Of a DNA stretch of 64,000 bases, positions 7,187 through 16,647 are shown piece by piece. The stretch spans positions 51,078 through 115,077 of the forward strand of contig NZ_JAUNTJ010000009.1 in the NCBI RefSeq assembly GCF_030538755.1, given 5' to 3'. This stretch comes from Paracoccus sp. (in: a-proteobacteria). GTDB lineage: Bacteria > Pseudomonadota > Alphaproteobacteria > Rhodobacterales > Rhodobacteraceae. Position numbers and translations under genes: made by a program. The notes under the pieces were generated by a model. It worked only from the letters and a program-made list of their open reading frames with translations, did not search any database and was not told the origin of the DNA. The first letter of the stretch is position 1, and each line of letters starts with the position of its first letter.

Positions 7187-10100
7187 ATGAAGATCGAACG
7201 TCGTTTTACCACCGAAGCTGCGGGTGCCTATGGCGGCATCGCGTTCACCACCACGACCAGCGAAATCCGCAATCCTGACGGAAAGATCGTGTTCCGCAAC
7301 GATCAGGTCGAGGTGCCCAAAGGGTGGTCGCAGGTCGCCAGCGACGTGATCGCGCAGAAATACTTCCGCAAGGCGGGCGTGCCTGCCGTGCTGAAACGGG
7401 TGCGTGAAAAGGACGTGCCGGAATTCCTGTGGCGCGCCGTCCCCGACGAGGCCGCGCTGGCCGAACTGCCCGAAGATCAGCGTTTCGGCGGCGAAACCAG
7501 TGCCCGTCAGGTGTTCGACCGGATGGCCGGTGCCTGGGCCTATTGGGGCTGGAAGGGCGGCTATTTCAGCACTGAATCCGATGCCCGCGCCTATTACGAC
7601 GAGATGCGGCACATGCTGGCCCGTCAGATGGCCGCGCCGAACAGCCCGCAATGGTTCAACACCGGCCTGCACTGGGCCTATGGGATCAACGGGCCGTCGC
7701 AGGGCCATTTCTATGTCGATTACAAGACCGGCAAGCTGGTCAAATCCGACAGCGCCTATGAGCACCCGCAGCCGCACGCCTGCTTTATCCAGTCCGTCGC
7801 TGACGATCTGGTGAACGAAGGCGGCATCATGGATCTGTGGGTCCGCGAGGCGCGCCTGTTCAAATATGGCAGCGGCACCGGCACCAACTTTTCCAGCCTG
7901 CGCGGCGAGGGCGAAAGCCTGTCGGGTGGTGGCAAATCCAGCGGCCTGATGGGTTTCCTCAAGATCGGCGACCGCGCGGCGGGCGCGATCAAATCGGGCG
8001 GCACCACGCGCCGGGCGGCGAAAATGGTGATCTGCGACATGGATCACCCCGATATCGAACAGTTCATCAACTGGAAGGTGATCGAGGAACAAAAGGTCGC
8101 CTCGCTGGTGGCTGGTTCCAAGGCGCATGAAGCGCATCTGAACGAAATCTTCGCCGCGATCCGTGCATGGGATGGCGCCATCGAAGGCGCCACCGACCCG
8201 GCGCAGAACGAGGCGCTGAAAGCCGCGATCCGCGCCGCGAAAAAGGCGATGATCCCGGAAACCTATGTCAACCGCGTGCTGCAATACGCGCGGCAGGGCT
8301 TTGATTCGATTGAATTCCCGACCTATGACACCGATTGGGATTCCGAGGCCTATATCAGCGTATCGGGCCAGAACTCGAACAACTCGGTCCGGGTGACGGA
8401 TGCCTTCCTGCGTGCCGTGCGCGAGGATCAGCCGTGGGAGCTGTTGCGCCGCACCGACGGCAAGGTCGCCAAGACCGTTTCCGCACGCGAGTTGTGGGAT
8501 CAGGTCGGCCATGCCGCATGGGCCTGCGCCGATCCCGGCATCCAGTTCCACGATACGGTGAACGCCTGGCATACCTGCCCCGAGGACGGCGCGATCCGCG
8601 GGTCGAACCCGTGCAGCGAATACATGTTCCTTGACGACACGGCCTGCAACCTTGCGTCGATGAACCTGCTGACCTTCTGGGCCGATGGCCGGCTCGACGC
8701 TGATGCCTATATCCACGCCACCCGGCTGTGGACGGTGACGCTGGAAATCAGCGTGCTGATGGCGCAGTTCCCGTCCAGGGAAATCGCGCAGCGGTCCTAT
8801 GATTATCGCACGCTGGGTCTGGGCTATGCGAATATCGGCGGTCTGCTGATGAACATGGGCCTTGGCTATGACAGCGATCAGGGCCGCGCGCTGTGCGGGG
8901 CGCTGACCGCGATCATGACCGGCGTATCCTATGCCACCAGCGCCGAAATGGCGGGCGAGCTTGGCCCGTTCCCCGGCTATGCCCGCAACGCCGATCACAT
9001 GCTGCGGGTGATCCGCAACCACCGCGCGGCGGCGCATGGCAGCGGCGATTATCAGGACGTCAACGTCGCCCCGGTGGCGCTGGACGCGGCGAACTGCCCG
9101 GATCAGCGGCTGGTCGATCTGGCCCGCAGCGCATGGGACGACGCGCTGACCTTGGGTCAGGCGCACGGCTATCGCAACGCGCAGGCAACCGTGATCGCGC
9201 CGACCGGCACCATCGGTCTGGTGATGGATTGCGACACCACCGGCATCGAACCCGACTTTGCGCTGGTGAAATTCAAAAAGCTGGCGGGCGGCGGTTACTT
9301 CAAGATCATCAACCAGTCGGTTCCGGCGGCGCTGACTGCGCTTGGCTATGGCTCGGCCCAGATCGAGGAAATCATCGCCTATGCGGTCGGCCACGGCAGC
9401 ATCGGCAATTGCCCCGGCATCAACCACACCGCGCTGGCTGGCCACGGCTTTGGCCCGGCCGAGATCGAAAAGGTCGAAGCGGCACTGGCCTCGGCCTTTG
9501 ACATCCGCTTCGTGTTCAACCAGTGGACGCTGGGCGAAGATTTCTGCAAAGGCACGCTGGGCATCCCGGCTGACAAGCTGGCCGATCCCGGCTTTGACCT
9601 GCTGCGCCATCTTGGTTTCAGCAAGGCGCAGATCGACGCCGCCAACGACCATGTGTGCGGCACCATGACGCTGGAGGGCGCGCCCTTCCTGAAACCCGAA
9701 CATTACGCGGTGTTCGACTGCGCCAACCCCTGCGGCAAGCGCGGCACCCGCTATCTGTCGGTGGACAGCCATATCCGCATGATGGCGGCGGCACAGTCGT
9801 TTATCTCGGGCGCGATTTCCAAGACGATCAACATGCCCAACGACGCGACCATTGCTGACGCTCTGGCGGCTTATGAACTGTCGTGGTCGCTGGGGATCAA
9901 GGCGAACGCTCTGTATCGCGACGGGTCGAAACTGTCGCAACCGCTGGCCGCCGCGCTGGTCGAGGACGACGACGAAGCCGCCGAGATTCTGGAAACCGGC
10001 AGCCCGCAGGAAAAGGCGGCGGTGATCGCGGAAAAGGTGGTCGAAAAGATCATCGTCAAGGAAATGGTCCGCAGCCACCGCGAAAAGCTGCCCGCGCGCC

Positions 10101-10837
10101 GCAAGGGCTATACGCAAAAGGCCGTTGTCGGTGGCCACAAGGTCTATCTGCGCACCGGCGAATACGACAGCGGCAGCCTTGGCGAGATTTTCATCGACAT
10201 GCACAAGGAAGGGGCCGGCTTTCGCGCGATGATGAACAACTTTGCCATCGCTGTCTCGGTCGGTCTGCAATACGGCGTTCCGCTGGAAGAATTTGTCGAT
10301 GCCTTCACCTTCACCCGGTTCGAACCGGCGGGCATGGTGCAGGGGAACGACAGCATCAAGAACGCCACGTCCATTCTGGACTATGTGTTCCGCGAACTGG
10401 CCGTATCCTATCTGGACCGCACCGATCTGGCGCATGTAAAGCCGAACGGCACCAGCTTTGACGATCTGGGCGGCGGCGAGCAAGAGGGCCAGAATAACGT
10501 CGCCCCGGTCAGCGAGAATGCCGAGTTGAAATCGCTGACCATGCTGAAACAGATCAGCTCGGCCGGCTATCTGCGCAAGCGGTTGCCGCAAGAACTGATG
10601 GTGCTGCAAGGCGGTGCCTCGCAGATGGCGATTGCGGTGGGCATGGCCGAGGATGCGGCGGTCTTTCAGGCGGCGGCCAGCGTGACCAGCACCGCAACCA
10701 GCATGGATGCCCGCACCAAGGCGCGGATGCAGGGATACGAAGGCGATCCCTGCGGCGAATGCGGCAACTATACGCTGGTGCGCAACGGCACCTGTATGAA
10801 GTGCAACACCTGCGGCGGCACCTCTGGGTGCAGCTGA
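7187..10837 (+). CDS. nrdJ: Vitamin B12-dependent (class II) ribonucleotide reductase
   Basis: The 1216-residue enzyme reduces ribonucleotides to deoxyribonucleotides using adenosylcobalamin, so it works with or without oxygen. Seen in order: N-terminal barrel with NSPQWFNTG (about residue 146), DKSGT-like [18 protein letters not shown], the [11 protein letters not shown] segment with an active-site Cys, TAPTGTI-like [11 protein letters not shown] (about residue 670), and a C-terminal tail with a zinc-ribbon CGECGNY...CMKCNTCGG that reloads the redox-active cysteines. The ATG at 7187 is preferred over 7175 because GAGGG sits six bases before it. A strong terminator follows the gene. Confidence 0.96.
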   Translation: MKIERRFTTEAAGAYGGIAFTTTTSEIRNPDGKIVFRNDQVEVPKGWSQVASDVIAQKYFRKAGVPAVLKRVREKDVPEFLWRAVPDEAALAELPEDQRFGGETSARQVFDRMAGAWAYWGWKGGYFSTESDARAYYDEMRHMLARQMAAPNSPQWFNTGLHWAYGINGPSQGHFYVDYKTGKLVKSDSAYEHPQPHACFIQSVADDLVNEGGIMDLWVREARLFKYGSGTGTNFSSLRGEGESLSGGGKSSGLMGFLKIGDRAAGAIKSGGTTRRAAKMVICDMDHPDIEQFINWKVIEEQKVASLVAGSKAHEAHLNEIFAAIRAWDGAIEGATDPAQNEALKAAIRAAKKAMIPETYVNRVLQYARQGFDSIEFPTYDTDWDSEAYISVSGQNSNNSVRVTDAFLRAVREDQPWELLRRTDGKVAKTVSARELWDQVGHAAWACADPGIQFHDTVNAWHTCPEDGAIRGSNPCSEYMFLDDTACNLASMNLLTFWADGRLDADAYIHATRLWTVTLEISVLMAQFPSREIAQRSYDYRTLGLGYANIGGLLMNMGLGYDSDQGRALCGALTAIMTGVSYATSAEMAGELGPFPGYARNADHMLRVIRNHRAAAHGSGDYQDVNVAPVALDAANCPDQRLVDLARSAWDDALTLGQAHGYRNAQATVIAPTGTIGLVMDCDTTGIEPDFALVKFKKLAGGGYFKIINQSVPAALTALGYGSAQIEEIIAYAVGHGSIGNCPGINHTALAGHGFGPAEIEKVEAALASAFDIRFVFNQWTLGEDFCKGTLGIPADKLADPGFDLLRHLGFSKAQIDAANDHVCGTMTLEGAPFLKPEHYAVFDCANPCGKRGTRYLSVDSHIRMMAAAQSFISGAISKTINMPNDATIADALAAYELSWSLGIKANALYRDGSKLSQPLAAALVEDDDEAAEILETGSPQEKAAVIAEKVVEKIIVKEMVRSHREKLPARRKGYTQKAVVGGHKVYLRTGEYDSGSLGEIFIDMHKEGAGFRAMMNNFAIAVSVGLQYGVPLEEFVDAFTFTRFEPAGMVQGNDSIKNATSILDYVFRELAVSYLDRTDLAHVKPNGTSFDDLGGGEQEGQNNVAPVSENAELKSLTMLKQISSAGYLRKRLPQELMVLQGGASQMAIAVGMAEDAAVFQAAASVTSTATSMDARTKARMQGYEGDPCGECGNYTLVRNGTCMKCNTCGGTSGCS

Positions 10838-10964
10838 TCCAGATCGGGGCCGGTCTTGCGCTGGCCCCACCTTGTTTGTCAGGCCGGCTGCGCGGTCCCC
10901 ATGTTCCGGCCGCGCCCTATCCGAGCAGCAGCCAGCGCCCCGGCAGAAGGCGCGCCTGACATCA

Positions 10965-10999
10965 GCCCCCCGTGCGTGGCAGCGTGCGGGGGGCATTTT
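10965..10999 (+). terminator. Terminator of nrdJ
   Basis: GCCCCCCG at 10965-10972 pairs with CGGGGGGC at 10987-10994, followed by ATTTTC. The 127 bases between the nrdJ stop and this hairpin show no gene. Confidence 0.78.
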
Positions 11000-11219
11000 C
11001 TTGTGCCGGGTTGGGTGAAGGTCGTTGCGGCAGCGCGTAATTCAGTTTCCTGGCGCTGGGGCAGATGTGGTGTTGGCATGATGGTTTAATCAACGATCAT
11101 GGGCAGGGGCACAGCTTTGGAAACCTCCACGCTGGATCATATGGTGATTGACGCGGTTCCGTTGGTGGCGGTCGGGAAACCAGCAGCCATGGGCACCAAG
11201 GCCTCGGTCGCCTGCCTGT

Positions 11220-11570
11220 TCCGATGAGGGCGGGATTGCCCAGAATGGCGACCGTGCCTGAATTGATCTCGGAGATCAGGACTTTACGGATGCAGGCGGC
11301 GAAGGCCGGACCGGCCTTCGCCCCTTTGATGCACCACGGGGCGATCAGCGCGTCATGGGGCAGACCCGCGATCAGCGTTTGCGTTCCCCATCTGCCGAAC
11401 GCTGTATCCATCTTCAGGCGCGTGCCGCGTGGGGTACGGCCCGGCAGGCGGATCAGGTTGGTTATCATCGCCGTTTCATAAGGAAAAACAACGTATTCCG
11501 GGTTATTGGCGATGGCGGGCAGCCGGTGTTCGAACCAATCTGCGTGCTGCCGCCTTAACCGACGAATATC
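11220..11570 (-). pseudogene. IS630-type transposase fragment (first remnant)
   Basis: Read leftwards, about 115 codons resemble the middle of an IS630 transposase: WFEHRLPAIANNP, then TNLIRLPGRTPRG, WGTQTLIAG, APWCIKG and PAFAACIRKVL. Both ends are missing and the DDE residues are mutated: the usual FIDE is FPYE and the usual ILDN is ILGN. It is a dead fragment. It points away from the second remnant and abuts it at about 11570. Stretch 11000-11219 shows nothing else recognisable. Confidence 0.7.
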
Positions 11571-11574
11571 GCCT

Positions 11575-12215
11575 CGGTCGGCCCGCACGGTATCGGACGA
11601 TCAGGTAGCCGAGATGATCGAGCGGAGGCTGAACACGACGCCGAAGGCGCCACCCATTGGTCGATCCGCTCGATGGTGGCGACGACGGGCCTGTCGCACA
11701 GCACGATCCGCCGGATCTGGACTGCCTTCAGCCTGCAACTGCATCGCAGCGAGACCTGCAAGCTGTCCACTGATCCGCAGTTCGTCGACAAGGTGCAGGA
11801 TATTGTCGGCCTTTACATGGCCCCGCCTGACCGGGCCATCATGTTGTGCGTGGACGAACAATCTCGGATACAGGGGCGGTGATCGGCAAATGCGACAAGC
11901 GCCATCGGGCGACCGGGTTCCTGAAGCGGAGTGACGCAGCGGTGCCGCGAAGAAAGGGCGTGCATCTGGTGATGGCAACTACGCCACGCACAAGCCCCCG
12001 AAGATCAAGGCCTGTCTGGCACGCCGGTTCGCGGAACCGACCCGCAAGCAACTGCAACGGAGTCCACCGCTCCGCCGCCCTGGAGGCTGACATCATCGCC
12101 TTCATCGACGCGCACAACCAAAACCCCAAGCCCTGCCGATGGGACAAATCCGCCGACGAAATCCTCGCGTCGGTCAAACGCTTCTGCCCGAAACACAGCA
12201 GAACCTGTGTCGAGA
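11575..12215 (+). pseudogene. IS630-type transposase, frameshifted and deleted (second remnant)
   Basis: Successive frames give pieces of one IS630 transposase in the right order: DDQVAEMIERRLNTTP (frame 1, near 11590), then LSHSTIRRIWTAF to VLYMAPPDRAIMLCVDEQS-like sequence (frame 3, 11673-11878), then TGAVIGKCDKRHRATGFL, a shifted NYATHKPPKIKACLARR, and finally EADIIAFIDAHNQNPKP with SADEILASVKRFC (frame 2, to about 12200). The block with the third catalytic residue (usual NQVERWF) is deleted and the second catalytic Asp is lost at a frameshift. It ends about 40 bases before kdgK. Confidence 0.8.
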
Positions 12216-12251
12216 ACTACAGTTCCGTGGGAACAGGCGGCCCGTCAGAGG

Positions 12252-13157
12252 TTATCCACGCAATGGCACGAGGGCGCCGAACCGGGCGATGACCTGGCTT
12301 GCGACGGCATGGCCTTCCCGCAACGCGTCATCGCAGCCCTGTCCGGTCAGCCGACCCGCCAGATAGGCGCCGTTGAAACTGTCGCCCGCGCCGGTGGTAT
12401 CGACGGGCTTCAGCATCTCTACCTCGACTTCTCGATAATCGTCCCCGGCAAGGTATCCCATCGTGCCTCCGCCGTTCTTGACGACGATCTCTTCTGCCCC
12501 GGCGGCCTGCCAGCGCGCGGCGCAGGCCAGAAGTGAGTCGTCACCGAACCAGTTGGCATCATCCTCGAAACTGGGCATCAGGATCCGCGCGCCTTTGGCG
12601 GCGGCGGTCAGCCAATGCCGCATCGCCTCGGGGTTTTCCCACAGATTCGGGCGCAGATTGGGGTCGAAGGCGGTCAGCTTGCCTTGTGCGCGGGCGTGAG
12701 CCAGACGCGAGAGCAACGCCTCGCGCCCAGCGTCCGGCAGAATGGCGAGCGTGATACCCGAGAGATAGATCCCATCCGCAGCGGCAAAGGCCGCGTCCAG
12801 ATGGGCGTGGTCTTCGGCCAGCAGACGGGCGGCTGATTGGCCGCGCCAATAGGCGAAGCTGCGCTCTCCGTCCTGTAGCTCAATGGCATAGAGGCCTACA
12901 GAGCGGATGGGATCCCGCGTGATAAAGCTGGTGCCGATACGGGCTTTTGTCAGGAACTCCATCATCCGGGCCGAAAAGGGGTCCGCGCCCAAGCGGCTCA
13001 GATATTCGACCTGCCAGTCGGGTGGCAGGCAGGCGCGGGCATACCAGGCAGTGTTCAGCGTGTCGCCCGCATAGCCAAGACGCCAGAGGTCGTTCTCTCC
13101 GGCTCCGGCGCGAGAGAGTTCTACCATGGCTTCGCCGATGGAGAGGAAGCGACTCAT
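12252..13157 (-). CDS. kdgK: 2-keto-3-deoxygluconate kinase
   Basis: A 301-residue PfkB-family sugar kinase that phosphorylates 2-keto-3-deoxygluconate to KDPG, which then enters the Entner-Doudoroff pathway. The N-terminal GEAMVELS and the C-terminal ATP/anion-hole signature DTTGAGDSFNGAYLAG (about residues 254-269, with the catalytic Asp in GAGD) are clear. It is the last gene of the leftward operon uxuA-uxuB-kdgK and its ATG overlaps the uxuB stop (ATGA). The assignment to KDG rather than another sugar rests on that context. The matching aldolase is not in the window. Confidence 0.9.
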   Translation of the reverse strand: MSRFLSIGEAMVELSRAGAGENDLWRLGYAGDTLNTAWYARACLPPDWQVEYLSRLGADPFSARMMEFLTKARIGTSFITRDPIRSVGLYAIELQDGERSFAYWRGQSAARLLAEDHAHLDAAFAAADGIYLSGITLAILPDAGREALLSRLAHARAQGKLTAFDPNLRPNLWENPEAMRHWLTAAAKGARILMPSFEDDANWFGDDSLLACAARWQAAGAEEIVVKNGGGTMGYLAGDDYREVEVEMLKPVDTTGAGDSFNGAYLAGRLTGQGCDDALREGHAVASQVIARFGALVPLRG

Positions 13158-14617
13158 GCCTGCACCTCTCTATGGATAGCTTCGGCCATGCCATGGGAAA
13201 TCATGACGGACAGGATTTCGGCGGTCAGCCGGCGCCATTCTGTGGCGTCGCGCAGCGGTTCAGGCACGAATCCGGGCAAGCTCAGAAGGGCCTGGCTGAT
13301 CGCCGCGCCCTCGGACGGGAGCGGAGACAGAGCGGCCCGGATTTCTGCTTCGCGCGGGTCGCGCAGCGCGTAGGGCTGGCCCTCATCGGTCTCGCCCATG
13401 GTGTAGCGCATCCAGGCGGCGGCGGCGAAGGCGAAGGGGCGGAGATCCTGCCCCTGTTCCAGTGCCACGAGGGCGGGCTGGAAGATGCGCTGCGGCAGTT
13501 TCTCGGTTCCGTCCATCGCGATCTGGAAGGTTTCATGCGCGATGGCGGGGTTGCGGAAGCGGTCCTGAAGGGCCTTGGCATAGGCGGTAAGATCAATGTC
13601 CGGCAAGGGGGGCAGGGTCTGTGCCGCCGCCATGTGGTGGCGCGCGACAAGTGTTTCCAGCTCGGGATTTGCCATGACGTCGCGCACATATTTGCAGCCC
13701 GAGAGGAAGCCTGCATAGGCCAGCATCGAATGGCTGCCATTCAGCATGGTCAGCTTCATCCGCTCATAGGGTGCCACGTCGGTGACGAACAGCGCCCCCG
13801 CCGCCTCCCAGGCGGGGCGGCCTGTAGGGAAGTGATCCTCGATCACCCATTGCAGGAAGGGCTCGGTTTCTACCGCAGCAAGGTCGGTGCAACCGGTCTG
13901 GTGCTGCGCTTCGGCCAGGGTTTCCGGCGTGGCGGCGGGGGTGATGCGGTCCACCATCGAGGAGGGGAAGGCGACATTGGCCGCGATCCACTCGGCCAAA
14001 GCGGGGTCGATCTGGCGGGCGAAGCCAGTAACGCCATTGCGCAAAAGCGTGCCGTTCTCGGGCAAGTTGTCGCAGCAGAGGACGGTGAAGGGGCTGGTGC
14101 CTGCTTCTCGCCGCAGTTGCAGGGCCCTGGTCAGCAGGCCCAAGACGCCCGAGGGATGCGCCGGGTCGGCCAGATCACCGGCGACGGCGGGGTGGTGGGG
14201 ATCGGCGTCTTGGGTGCTGCGATCAATGCCATAGCCTTTTTCAGTGACTGTCAGGGTAACAATCCGCACCTTGGGGTCCACCATCGCGATCAGAGTGGCG
14301 GCAGGATCGGCGGCGATCACGTCCTGAATGGCGGCCACAACACGCGCCGAGGTGCCAGCGGCCCCCCGTTCGATCAGTGTATAAAGCCCATGTTGCGGGT
14401 TCATCGCTTGCGCCACGTCCTTCGAGCGCAAGCTGACTCCGGTGATCCGCCAGTCGCCGCCCTGCGCGGCCAGGGCGTCATCCGTCATCACCGCTTGATG
14501 TGCGCGGTGGAAGGCACCGATACCGAGATGCACGATACCCCGGCCATGCACCGCCGGATCATAGCCGGGCATCCGGGCCGGACCACTGATATCCGCCAAT
14601 GACGCGAGGCGCCTCAT
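13154..14617 (-). CDS. uxuB: D-mannonate oxidoreductase (fructuronate reductase)
   Basis: The 487-residue protein is a mannitol dehydrogenase family NAD-dependent enzyme; with uxuA and uxaC next door it should reduce D-fructuronate to D-mannonate. The N-terminal VHLGIGAFHRAHQA is the nucleotide-binding signature of the family, followed by WRITGVSLR and, in the catalytic domain, TPYERMKLTMLNGSH-type sequence (YERMKLTMLNGSHS, about residues 290-303) with the catalytic Lys. Length is normal. It overlaps both neighbours by four bases, so the three genes are translationally coupled. Mannitol or altronate as substrate is possible but less likely in this context. Confidence 0.9.
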   Translation of the reverse strand: MRRLASLADISGPARMPGYDPAVHGRGIVHLGIGAFHRAHQAVMTDDALAAQGGDWRITGVSLRSKDVAQAMNPQHGLYTLIERGAAGTSARVVAAIQDVIAADPAATLIAMVDPKVRIVTLTVTEKGYGIDRSTQDADPHHPAVAGDLADPAHPSGVLGLLTRALQLRREAGTSPFTVLCCDNLPENGTLLRNGVTGFARQIDPALAEWIAANVAFPSSMVDRITPAATPETLAEAQHQTGCTDLAAVETEPFLQWVIEDHFPTGRPAWEAAGALFVTDVAPYERMKLTMLNGSHSMLAYAGFLSGCKYVRDVMANPELETLVARHHMAAAQTLPPLPDIDLTAYAKALQDRFRNPAIAHETFQIAMDGTEKLPQRIFQPALVALEQGQDLRPFAFAAAAWMRYTMGETDEGQPYALRDPREAEIRAALSPLPSEGAAISQALLSLPGFVPEPLRDATEWRRLTAEILSVMISHGMAEAIHREVQA

Positions 14618-15828
14618 CGCAGACCCTCCGCCGGATGGTTCAGGGTGGTCATGATGCCGCGCAGCTCGGCCAGTCCTTTCAGGCGACCGATGGTCGGGTA
14701 GCCGGGCTGCGCCTTGCGCCCCAGGTCGTCGATGATGTCCTGGCCGTGATCAGGGCGGAAGGGGATCGAGGCATCGTCCCGCCCCTCGGCCTTGCGCTTG
14801 CGCTCTTGTCGCAGGACGGCGGCGATCAGGGCGACCATGTCGGTCCCGCCGCCCAGATGCTCGGCCTCGTGGAAACTGCCCGTGATGTCGGTGCTTTCGC
14901 GCAGGACGTTGCGCAGATGCAGGAAATGCACCCGGTCGCCCAGCCGGTCCATCATCCCCGGCAGGTCATTGTCGGGCCGCGCGCCCAAGGAACCGGCGCA
15001 AAGGGTGACGCCATTGGCTTGCAGGTCCACGGCGTCCAGAACGGCACGGTAATCCGCCTCGACCGACATGACGCGGGGCAGACCCAAAAGAGAAAAGGGC
15101 GGGTCGTCCGGGTGGCAGCAGAGGCGCATGCCGATCTCATCTGCGATAGGGGCGACCTCGGACAGGAAGTCGATCAGATGCTGGCGCAGCTGCGCGGCCG
15201 GGATGCCCGCGTATTCTGCCAGATGCTGGCGCACATCATCCAGGCTGAAGCTTTCCGCTGCCCCCGGCAGGCCGAAGACCACGTTCCTGGCCAGACCAGC
15301 TTTGCGGGCATCATCCATCGCGGCGAAGCGTCGCGCGGCTTGTTCAACCACCTCGGCTGTAAAATCTTCGGCAGCGCCAGGGCGGGCCAGGATGTGTATG
15401 TCGAAGGCCGCGAAGTCGATCAGGTCGAATCGCATGCAGGTGCCGCCGGTGGGCAGACGCCATGCCAGATCAGTGCGGGTCCAGTCCAGCACCGGCATGA
15501 AATTGTAGCACAGAACCTCGATACCCGCTTCGCGCAAGTTGCGCATCGAGGCCTTCCAATTGGCCAGATGCTCGCGCCAATTGCCCTTCTGCTTCTTGAT
15601 GTCCTCGGAAATTGGCAGGCTTTCGATAACTTCCCAGGCCAGATTGGACGAGCTGCCATCCTTCATGGTGCCGATTTCGGCCTGACGGCGGGCGATCTCT
15701 TCGGGGGTCCAGACCGCCCCGGTGGGGATGTGGTGCAGTGCCGAAACGACGCCCTCGACGCCCGCCTGTAGCATGTCATCGACTGAACACAGGTCTTTCG
15801 GCCCAAACCAACGCCAAGTCTGCCGCAT
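14614..15828 (-). CDS. uxuA: Mannonate dehydratase
   Basis: The 404-residue UxuA-type enzyme removes water from D-mannonate to give 2-keto-3-deoxygluconate. It shows the family opening TWRWFGPKD, ALHHIPTGAVWTPEEI, YNFMPVLDWTRTDL, and the metal-site region RLCCHPDDPPFSLLGLPRV around residues 235-253, then FLHLRNV with a metal-ligating His. It is the first gene of the leftward operon, with a strong GGAGGAGA ribosome site and a shared operator region between it and uxuR. Confidence 0.95.
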   Translation of the reverse strand: MRQTWRWFGPKDLCSVDDMLQAGVEGVVSALHHIPTGAVWTPEEIARRQAEIGTMKDGSSSNLAWEVIESLPISEDIKKQKGNWREHLANWKASMRNLREAGIEVLCYNFMPVLDWTRTDLAWRLPTGGTCMRFDLIDFAAFDIHILARPGAAEDFTAEVVEQAARRFAAMDDARKAGLARNVVFGLPGAAESFSLDDVRQHLAEYAGIPAAQLRQHLIDFLSEVAPIADEIGMRLCCHPDDPPFSLLGLPRVMSVEADYRAVLDAVDLQANGVTLCAGSLGARPDNDLPGMMDRLGDRVHFLHLRNVLRESTDITGSFHEAEHLGGGTDMVALIAAVLRQERKRKAEGRDDASIPFRPDHGQDIIDDLGRKAQPGYPTIGRLKGLAELRGIMTTLNHPAEGLR

Positions 15829-15857
15829 CGTCCAATCTCCTCCTTAACCTCTTCCGA

Positions 15858-15882
15858 TTTGATAACATCTATCAAAGATGTT
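15858..15882. promoter_or_regulatory. Two overlapping palindromes between uxuA and uxuR
   Basis: TTTGATA-N5-TATCAAA (15858-15876) and AACATCT-N5-AGATGTT (15864-15882) are both perfect and overlap by 13 bases. They lie between the divergent starts of uxuA and the GntR-type gene, the expected place for the FCD-type regulator to bind and control both operons. Confidence 0.7.
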
Positions 15883-15930
15883 GACTAGTATGGAAGTATG
15901 GCGGATAAATCTTTATCGCAGGAGGATGGG

Positions 15931-16647
15931 ATGGACGCGAATCTGGCGAGGGCATCGCACTTGGCGCAGGGCGCGGCTGTTGGGCCGCAGTTGCACAGGT
16001 TGCTGCGTGACCGGATCATCCGGGGCGATATACCGCCGGGTTCCCGTATTTCCGAGACCGAGATTGCGGCGGCCTATTCCGTCTCTCGCCAGCCGGTGCG
16101 CGAGGCCTTCATCAAGCTGGCCGAGGAGATTCTGGTCGAGGTTCGCCCTCAGCGCGGCACCTTCGTCAGCCTGATCTCGGTCCCCGCCGTGATTACAGCC
16201 CGCTTCATCCGCGAGGCAGTGGAGGCGGATATTGTGCGCCGGGTTGCCGAGGTGGCGGATACGGCGGCGCTGCGGATACTGGATGCTCGGATGGGCGAAC
16301 AGATTGCCCTGCCGGTGAATGCCCCGGGCGAAGACTTCATGCGATTGGACGAGGAGTTTCACCGTGCCTTGGCCGAACTGGCCGGGCAGGCCGCAGTGGC
16401 CGACCGGCTGGAGGAGATGAAGATCCACATGAACCGCGTGCGCCATATCAGTGCGCGCCAGTTCTCGCGTGAACGGCTGATCGCACAGCATGCCGAGGTG
16501 GTCGAGGCGATCCGCGCCCGCGACCCGCAGCGCGCCGAGGCCGGAATGCGCACCCATCTGCGTGAGATCCTGATGGACCTGCCGGGGATCGTCGCCAGTT
16601 GCCCCGACTTTTTCGAGGGCCGCGAGGGGCTGGAGGCGATACTGTGA
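15931..16647 (+). CDS. GntR-family (FCD subfamily) regulator of the hexuronate genes
   Basis: A 238-residue repressor-type protein. The N-terminal winged helix covers residues 20-85 (QLHRLLRDRIIRGDIPPGSR, SRQPVREAFIKLAEE), and the C-terminal FCD domain (about residues 90-220) has the metal-ligand pattern DEEFHRAL...HAEVVEAI that binds a small carboxylate effector such as fructuronate or mannonate. ATG at 15931 is chosen because AGGAGG sits five bases upstream; the earlier ATG at 15898 would put the gene start at the edge of the operator. Divergent from uxuA and coupled to the downstream epimerase gene by GTGA overlap. It is equivalent in role to UxuR/ExuR. Confidence 0.9.
   Translation: MDANLARASHLAQGAAVGPQLHRLLRDRIIRGDIPPGSRISETEIAAAYSVSRQPVREAFIKLAEEILVEVRPQRGTFVSLISVPAVITARFIREAVEADIVRRVAEVADTAALRILDARMGEQIALPVNAPGEDFMRLDEEFHRALAELAGQAAVADRLEEMKIHMNRVRHISARQFSRERLIAQHAEVVEAIRARDPQRAEAGMRTHLREILMDLPGIVASCPDFFEGREGLEAIL

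Noticed and set aside
7115-10996. A 1293-codon open frame opposite nrdJ
   Set aside because: Same reason: it mirrors the codon pattern of nrdJ and shows no domain, start signal or terminator of its own.
12252-12260. DnaA-like TTATCCACG at the end of kdgK
   Set aside because: It is formed by the stop codon and last codons of kdgK and is a single imperfect match.
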